A stretch of DNA of 64,000 nucleotides. Source: Zygaena filipendulae. Taxonomy: Eukaryota; Arthropoda; Insecta; Lepidoptera; Zygaenidae. Made by a program: the position numbers and the translations under genes. The notes under the pieces are model-generated. The model was given only the letters and a program-made list of their open reading frames with translations. It did not search any database and was not told where the DNA came from. Below are positions 56,916 through 64,000 of the stretch, in pieces. The first letter of the stretch is position 1. Each line of letters opens with the position of its first letter. Location: assembly GCA_907165275.2 (NCBI GenBank), contig OU015666.1, positions 3,936,001-4,000,000 on the forward strand, in the 5' to 3' direction.

Positions 56916-56995
56916 ATCACAATTAGTATTCAACTCGGAGTTCGGACTGATCTGAAATATTTACTGTAGTGTAACTTACCTATTAATACTTGCAG

Positions 56996-58025
56996 ATGGA
57001 TATTTTGATTAACGTAAACAATCAGTCAAATGGAAGGGATAAATTGGCAAGGTTTGTTTTGCTTCAATCGCTGGAACAAATTATTGATGCAGTCGAGGTG
57101 GTACCTAGTGTTCAGCTGTACCTACTGCAACTTGTTTTTATTTGCACTACATGTTTTGGAAGTAATATAGTACGTAGTTCGTTTGTCTAAAGGGTTCCAA
57201 TTTTCTATCTCAATTCACTTGTATTTACAGGTTGGTGCAGTATACCAGCCGCTTAATATGGCATCAGCTTGAAACTAGACATGCAAACAAATATTCAGTG
57301 GATAGAATTAAAAATTTAGAGCTAACACTCAGTTCCTTCAGGAAAAGTATGCTATTAATATATATTTTTTTATAAATTTAGCTACTATGTAAATAATAAT
57401 CATTGTTTTTAATATTTTTTTTAACATTATTACATAGTGCCTCCTGGTCCCAAACTAAGCAGAGCTTATTTACTTTATTTCAGTTCTAAGATTGGGAAGA
57501 TGCATAGATATATGCTACACTGCACTGAATACAATAAACATTGAAGATCCCATACTGAGATATTCAATAACTATTAGCAAACTTGCTCATGCATTATTTC
57601 TATATGCAGACCATATAGTGTGGCTCACTAAAAGTGGATTTTTCAAAACTGATTCTGACAAATGGAATAAGACTGCCAACAAATTTTGGCTTTTATCAAT
57701 AATTGCAAATTTAGTCAGAGATTTCTATGAAATACATCACATTTTGAAAGTAAACAGGTCATGTTTTCTGAAGCCTTCTGTATTTTTAGGATGTTCAAAG
57801 GAATTTAATTTTTATATTGCAATGAAGCATATGTATGCATTAATGAATTGTCACAGAGATGTATTTATTGACATGTTAAAGAATTCATGTGATTTGTTTA
57901 TTCCATTGACAGCATTAGGTTTTACCAGACTTAGTCCTAGCTCTGTAGGGGCTTTAGGAGCTGTGTCTTCTTTAGCAGCTCTTGTTACAATTGTAAAACC
58001 TATTACTAAGCTCGTGCCTGCCTGA
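56996..58025 (+). CDS. PEX11B: Peroxisomal membrane protein PEX11 (PEX11B-like), 237 aa, 3 exons
   Basis: Exons 56996-57051, 57231-57346 and 57484-58025 join in phases 2 and 1. The start MDILINVNNQSNGRDKLAR, then LVQYTSRLIWHQLE, LRLGRCIDICYTAL, DHIVWLTKSGF and a C-terminal PLTALGFTRLSPSSVGALGA follow the PEX11 family from end to end at its usual length. PEX11 proteins remodel and elongate peroxisomes before division. The C-terminal hydrophobic stretch (about 215-230) is the expected membrane segment. TACTTGCAG lies immediately before the ATG, so a 5'-untranslated exon is probably spliced on from upstream. AATAAA is at 58230-58235. Confidence 0.93.
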
Positions 58026-59258
58026 GACTTACATGTTAATGGTTGAGGAGGCTTATTATAGATATAGATAGCCACAATATTATTGCTTACCTCCCTGGGA
58101 GATTGGTTAAATTTGTAAATGGGATTTGTTATTGTTACCATACCTTTCCTAGGTATAAGATTTACTTGTTGAATTTTAAATAATTATATTTTTTTACAGT
58201 GACTTTTTAACTGGCCTAACTTAAAAATGAATAAATATTGGTTTAATTACCAATAGGTACCTATATCTATTATTTTTATAATAAATACCAGCGGTTCCCT
58301 GGCGGTTTCACCTGCGTTAGTTTCGGGAGTTCATGCGGAAATTCCGGGACGAAAGTCTCCTCTATACCTCTGATAGTGTACGAAAACTTTCATGACGATC
58401 GATTGAGCCGTAAAGGCGTGAAAGCGTAACAAACAGTCGCAATTATATAATTATTTTTAGCATGGTCATGCCATATTATGCCATTTCGAACTATTTGTAG
58501 TTTAGTATGGTCTACTAGTCTATTCCACAAATTAAGGTCAATTTACGGTAGTATCTCTTAAGTAGTTTGTGTATTATTATAAATGCGAAAGTTTGTAAGA
58601 ATGTATGGATGGATTGATGGATGGATGGATGTTTGTTACTCTTTCACGCAAAAACTACTGGATGGATTTTAATGAAACTTTACAATAATATACCTAGCTT
58701 TTACATCAGATTAACACATAGGATACTTTTTAACCCGGAATTCCCGAGAGACCCTAAAATTAACGCGGGTGAAACCGCGGGGCACAACTAGTCGTGATTA
58801 ATATTGTGTGAATGTGGTGGATTTTTCATAATAGTGGTCCATTAGTGATGAACAGTGTGTAGAAACAGTGAAATAAGATGAAATGGGGTGTTCATCGGGA
58901 GGTTTTACTATCAACATATACATAATATACAACATAGGTACATCGTTTTACTAAATACAATTTCCCACGGAGCATCCTATTAAGGTTCAACTGTGAAGGG
59001 TTGCTGCCAAAAGTTCCATTAAAGAATCGAAATGCATCTCACCAATGCATTTCGATGTAAATAACTTCTCTTATTTGTCTGTGATTTCAGCAGTAAAATA
59101 CTACTGACTTGGCTGTATGGACTCAGCTTCCTCTGCCTTCCCCATTAGGGGTAAATTTATAAGTCTAGTTAATTTGTGGTAAATTTCCCAAAAAAAAAAC
59201 ACTTTATTTTTATTTTTTGCTTTTTGAGAAAAAATAACTCATGTAATTTATAAATATA
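58026..59258. other. Intergenic, two GGTTTCACCCGCG-type repeat fragments
   Basis: Fragments at about 58290-58440 and 58560-58792. The second includes a GGAT/TGGA microsatellite at 58608-58630 and ends in ACGCGGGTGAAACCGCGGGG. No gene between PEX11 and mRpS17 otherwise. Confidence 0.6.
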
Positions 59259-59832
59259 ATGGCCAGAAATCTAGTCGAAGCTGCAAAAAAATTCCTTTTA
59301 CTTGGTCAATGCGTTCCTACCGTAAAACAGAATGCAATAAAAATAAAAGTGAAGAGGTTAGAATTGGACGAAAACTTACTAATGGTTTGTGCTGATCTTG
59401 TTTAGAATGTTTATATTTTGGGTGTATTATGAGCGCCTTTACTTAATTTTACGTTAATCATTTTGTCTTTAGTATTTCAGTAAAGACGAGTTTTACTACT
59501 GTCACGACCCAGATAAGAAATGCAAGACTGGTGATATTGTTCTAATACAATCTTTACCACAGAAATTGACGAAACTAATAACTCACGAAGTAAAGGAAGT
59601 TGTTTATCCATTTGGCGATATCACAGACCCTGTGACTGGTAAAAAGGTTGCTAAAGAAAGATACAGAGAGGATATCGAGAAAGAAGCAGAAATTTATGGA
59701 AAAGTAAAGTCTACCTTTGATTATAATAAAGCTCCACCTAGAGGATGGCAAGACGGAAAGAAAGATTTCACTTCAAAACCGACCTATAAGAAGTTTCATG
59801 TGTTTGATGAAACTGACCCTTATGCTGTTTAG
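59259..59832 (+). CDS. mRpS17: Mitochondrial small ribosomal subunit protein uS17m, 161 aa, 2 exons
   Basis: Exons 59259-59384 and 59473-59832, phase 0. Starts MARNLVEAAKKFLLLGQCVP and continues QNAIKIKVKRLELDENLLM, then YFSKDEFYYCHDP and CKTGDIVLIQSLP, the S17/OB-fold core. The C-terminal extension (EVVYPFGDITDPVTGK...) is typical of animal mitochondrial S17. It is part of the 28S subunit, binding rRNA in the mitochondrial matrix. The N-terminus is weakly basic and amphipathic, consistent with import. AATAAA is at 59914-59919. Confidence 0.92.
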
Positions 59833-61034
59833 TTAGTAACTGCAGTACCCAATAAGTGTAATAAGAATTAGATATTTTTAATAATAATTAGTCATTACAA
59901 ACTCCACAACCTAAATAAAAGCTAATTAGAGAACTATATTTTTTTAAACTTTATCACTATAGGTCCCTAGTTTCTTCTTGATGTGTATTGGGGGTTAGTG
60001 TAGTTCAATTTATAGAATCTGATAAAAATCTTTGGGAATAAAGAGCAAAATTCCTCAACAGGCTATTCAACTATTTCTTTTTCTACATTCATTTAGTCCA
60101 GATAAATAAAAAATAGGCATGTATACTTGAATAAAGCACATTAAAGTTTAAGAGTGGGGGCTTGGTAACATCATAATGCATGTAAAAACTATTTGGTTAT
60201 GACATCAAACAACATTTCGGGTCAACATAATATTATCTCCACTATCTTTTGCTTATGTAAAAAGAGAAATATACCTACCTATGTGCCTAATATTTTTTAT
60301 GAATCTACATGATAGACCAAAAACAAAAAACTATTCAAACAGCCTATTCATGCACTTGACTTTTTAAAATTTCAAATTTGATTGTAAGTATGTGAGTTTG
60401 TTGCTCCTTCAAACTGCAATAGTTGGATAACTTTAGATGAAATTTGGTACAAAATAACATGTTCTGTATAGGTACAATACTTTTTATTATGGAAGAGTAT
60501 ATGGGAGAGTTATTATGGGAATCCCTAAATTTATAGGGACAGAGAACAGCTAGTTTATATGATTATTTGTTAACACCATGATTGAACCTTTGGCACCAGG
60601 CGGTACTGCTCACTGTTGCTATTGCTGGTTAACCCTTTCATTTTGACAGCCTTAACTTGCCTCCAGTGCCACGGTTTAGGCAAGATTCCTTCTAGTGTTG
60701 GGAATGCTTAAAATCAATCATTTAATCTAATAAACATAAAACTATAAAGATTGTGTGTGTAATGTGTAAGTACATGTAATCTGAGATGTGTACTTTAATA
60801 AATTTACATGTTTGGCGACAGGAGTCAGGAGCACGTCTTTCGTAGATAATGATATTACGGGGATGGCAGTGAAAGGCACGCCGTTAGCTTGATACGTCAC
60901 ACGACACACCTATGGGGTTTATGGTATTCATAACAGGTCCACAATAATAAAGAACAATGTTTATATTTAAGTCTAAAGTCAAATATTTTATTTAGCCATG
61001 AGCACATAATTTGTGAATGTTTAAGTTTTTCGCA
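59833..61034. other. Intergenic between convergent genes
   Basis: Holds a family A MITE copy at about 60130-60330. The rest shows no gene or recognised repeat. Confidence 0.5.
60130..60330 (-). repeat. MITE family A copy
   Basis: Shares CATTAAAGTTTAAGAGTGGG and the following blocks with the other family A copies, inverted. Confidence 0.65.
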
Positions 61035-64000
61035 TCAGTCCTGGGCGAGGAACTTGCTCTCAAGCGCCGCTCCCATGCGGTTCCAAGAGCTGTCATCGTC
61101 ATCGGGCGGTTCGTCGTCGTCCGAAGGTGGCGAAAGCCGCGGCCTCTTGCGGGGCCGGATCTCATCTATAAAATATAAGTAGGCAAATTAATTACACAAG
61201 TGAGTCAAGCGTAGCTCGGACACCTAAATGAAAGTATTTTTGTACACGTAGATAGCTGCCCATAATGATTTCCTATATCTGGACGCAGATAAGCAATAAC
61301 ATGTCAACCCACAAAATTAAGTTACCTATTCAGAACGATTTATTGAGAGTTAAGGAACGTTTTTTAATTATGTGTTTACCTTATTACATTGTTTATTAAC
61401 TAAATATTGAACATAAAAAATGTTGACAGAAAATGGCGCTATAATTTTAAAACACGATTCACTCAAAATTTCTCCAGTGTGGGTTAACACACTATTGCTT
61501 ATCTATGTCCATCTATGGGTCGGCTGGGCTTATGCACGAATCTGCGACATTCCCCACATTTATAATCTTTATTACAGATGAGCAATCAACCCGGTGCTTA
61601 TCAGGTTTAGTCCCAAGTACCGAATTGATTGCCTAAAATATATATAAACTAGCTGTCCCCCGCGGTTTCACCCGCATTAATTCCGGAGTTCCCGCGAAAC
61701 TATCCTATCTTTTAAGTTGGACCATATTATAAATGGTTACAAAATTTTATCAAAATCCGTTCAGTAGTTTAGGAGTCCATCGCGTACAAACGTGACACGT
61801 GATTTATATTAAGATAAGATTATTAAGATAATCTCCTTTGCATGTACATATTATGTACAAACGAATACTAAGGCCCGGCGCCCATTGGTGGTGATGTTCA
61901 GGTGACGTAATATACATTATAGTTGTTTCAATGATAATGGTGGTAGCTATAGCAAAGGCTGTGGCTGGTAGTCCACTAAACGGACTAATAATAATCGTCC
62001 GCTAAACGCAAAATGTTATTGATCTTTCCTAACGTTCTTTTTTTGTTAAGAGATTTGCACACTGATTGAAAAACCTTTTTATCTGATATACAATTTTTGT
62101 CTAATATTAAATTGTATAATGTCACTGTAAAATTGTAAATTCCGCTCAGTCAGGAGTTTGATAATTCGCTGACATAATCTGTCACGTCTATATTACTTTA
62201 TGCTTCAAGTTTCTACTATTAATAACAACAAAAATAATTTAATGCTTGCCTGAATCCGATTCACTGGTCTCGTCATCAGCTTTCGGCTTTAATCTAGAAT
62301 GAAAAGGTATTTTTCATTACTCATGCTCGGAAAGTAGGTCTGAAGTTGCCTGAGAAGCGGGTTGAAAGTAACCCTTTTCAGCCCTAGGGAGAATCGCTTT
62401 CAACTGACAACTGTCAAATTATTAAAAAAAAACTAGGTCTATTTTCACATTTCTATTGAACCATGTTTCAACTTTCTATACAGCCAGCGCGAAGTAAAAT
62501 TGAAATAACCTAAAGTTTAAGTAGGTATTAATTAAAATAAAATTCACTCACTTTTTCTTAAGCTAATTCCTATTTATATGTTTTATTTTCTTTAATTAAT
62601 ACTTAATAATTAAAGAAAATATTTTTTTTAGGTCGCCACAATGTAAATAAAAAATACTGGCTGAATAGCTAGCCGGCCAAAGAAAAAGAAATAGGTGGGA
62701 AAGTGTCAAGCGACTATCCGATCTTCACTCATTTTTTCTTTAACTAATTCCTATTTTTATTTTGACTTTCCTTGCATTCGTAATGAAAAGCACAGTGTTA
62801 CCCTCGGGAGAAAGTAACTTATTTAGTGCCACGAACTATTGGCGCCCTCGCTACGCTCGGGCGCCAAACCCCGTCTCGGCACTAAATGAGTTACTTTCAC
62901 CCCTTGGATAACAATGTACTATTAAGTTGAGATGATAAGAAATGTAGGCATTAAAAAAGCTTTCTGAAAAATGGTTTATCACCTTTCTTGTAAGCTGTCT
63001 TCGTTTTCGGCAGACAAAAGTCGGTCATAAAGTGAATTTTCATCTTCGTCGTCACCGGCCATAGGCTCGTCTGTAGAACTCTCGTCCGATTCGTTGAAAA
63101 TGTCTTCTACCTATAAAAATTAACATGCTTGTAAGCATATTACATTACCTCTATGTATGAATGAATGAACCTAATGGATTTTATAAAATAATTTTAATCC
63201 ACGTTGATTTAATTATTTGTTTAAGCGGGAAAACAAAAGTTACAATTATGTATTTTACTTGAATATGACTATAAAAATAGTACCTATCCAAAAAGTAACA
63301 AATAACGTAGGTATCGTTGTCGATATTCAAGTTGTGTACACACTTCTCTGTCCATATCGGCGATGTCGTCGCTGGAGAAGGAGAGCAGCGGGTTGATGGT
63401 GTCCATGAACCGGCCGGAGGGCGTACGGCGGCGCGGCGCGGGCGCGGGCGCCGGCGGGGGCGGGGGCGGCGCCGGCGGGGGGCTGCTGCAGTGCGCTGGC
63501 GGCCGCCGGCTGCTGCTCTGTGACGGGACAGCCGCGACTATTAGACACTAAGCCATACGACGTATGAACCGTTACCGCCGGAACCACTAGTCGACGTGGC
63601 GGCATGCTACGAATAGGATATTAAAGCAAGGTCGATTTTCGCCGTGCGGCTAGTCGCTTCACAAATCGCCTCAAGACCTAGCCGAATTGGCCTAGAAGAA
63701 GCCATTTGGACGGTCGATTTTCGTCGCGAAAATCGACCCGTGTAGGTAAACTCCTCTTTAGTATGCAATTTTTTACTTGATATTTTTTCCCATCAATATT
63801 TATTATCCAGACATTATAAATAAAAGATTATTTTATTATTTACCTGTGAAAAATGTCATTTTTCGAAGACTTGTTATTTTTTACTACGTTAGAATGACAT
63901 ACCAAGGGATTAAAAAAAATGCATGCATATTCCCTATTAAAATGTTTGTCAACGCGCTGGAAACATCGTAATGAGGATGATTAGGAGAGAGCGTTACCTG
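61035..64000 (-). CDS. Unrecognised acidic protein, 3' exons (gene continues beyond window)
   Basis: Exons in transcript order: a donor at 63998 (CAG then GTAACG; the exon lies mostly outside), 63344-63517, 62983-63110, 62250-62293 and 61035-61165. Phases 0, 2 and 1 agree. The visible protein has a Pro/Ala-rich segment, then GRFMDTINPLLSFSSDDIAD, an acidic Ser-rich run (VEDIFNESDESSTDE, DETSESDSDEIRPRKRPR) and the end WNRMGAALESKFLAQD. The short RPRKRPR is a likely nuclear signal. I do not recognise the family. The 62250-62293 exon ends at CAG followed by GCAAGC, a GC-AG intron. A minus-strand AATAAA is at 60988-60993. Confidence 0.75.
61280..61511 (-). repeat. MITE family F, copy 2 (3' intron of the acidic gene)
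   Basis: Inverted relative to 53187-53423. Same termini (TGGACGCAGATAAGCAATAA / TTGCTTATCTATGTCCA) and interior (ATGGCGCTATAATTTTAAAA). Confidence 0.8.
61650..61820 (+). repeat. GGTTTCACCCGCG-type lepidopteran repeat
   Basis: Begins ACTAGCTGTCCCCCGCGGTT and runs through AAATCCGTTCAGTAG. Related fragments are at about 8095, 9770, 31259, 39650, 47617, 58300 and 58740. Confidence 0.7.

Noticed and set aside
63327..63605. Minus-strand frame MPPRRLVVPAVT...
   Set aside because: Wrong frame. The reading frame continuous with the next exons is the one giving GRFMDTINPLL after the splice acceptor at 63518.
1..64000. CRISPR arrays or bacterial operons
   Set aside because: No regularly spaced repeat-spacer structure. 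The regular-looking short repeats at 53-57 kb are irregularly spaced and carry target duplications instead.

Overview
This is animal nuclear DNA, almost certainly from a moth or butterfly (Lepidoptera). Genes are split by GT-AG introns and the background is AT-rich. It is full of lepidopteran-type interspersed repeats (for example copies carrying GGTTTCACCCGCGTTAA), short inverted-repeat elements and a mag-like Ty3/gypsy retrotransposon. No bacterial features, CRISPR arrays or intact tRNA genes are visible.

Layout. (1) 593-2940, minus: the C-terminal half of a leukotriene-A4-hydrolase-type M1 aminopeptidase; its 5' exons are not found. (2) 4860-40727, minus: a very large soluble (ADCY10-type) adenylyl cyclase gene. 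I assembled it as 35 exons whose splice phases agree throughout (about 1,725 codons). It has two class III cyclase domains, a P-loop NTPase and a long helical-repeat C-terminus. Intron 19 is 13.3 kb and holds a young LTR retroelement (20090-29323), inside which an intact mag-like gypsy element (22019-26489) is nested. (3) 41822-42439, plus: a degenerate THAP-domain fragment. (4) 42440-50436: intergenic and repeat-rich, including an inverted-repeat element with a relic MADF start and one MITE nested inside another. (5) 50437-52689, minus: intronless spenito/RBM15. (6) 52990-56995: a mobile-element cluster with a decayed hAT element and a series of tiny (21-42 bp) insertions, each flanked by an exact 8-bp target duplication. 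(7) 56996-58025, plus: PEX11. (8) 59259-59832, plus: mitochondrial ribosomal protein S17. (9) 61035-64000, minus: the 3' part of an unrecognised acidic protein gene that continues past the window and uses one GC-AG intron.

The genes are unrelated housekeeping or signalling functions (eicosanoid/peptide hydrolysis, cAMP synthesis, m6A RNA regulation, peroxisome division, mitochondrial translation) and do not form an operon or pathway. What ties the window together is heavy, layered transposon activity. The most unusual observation is the cluster of micro-insertions with 8-bp duplications at 53.4-57 kb.
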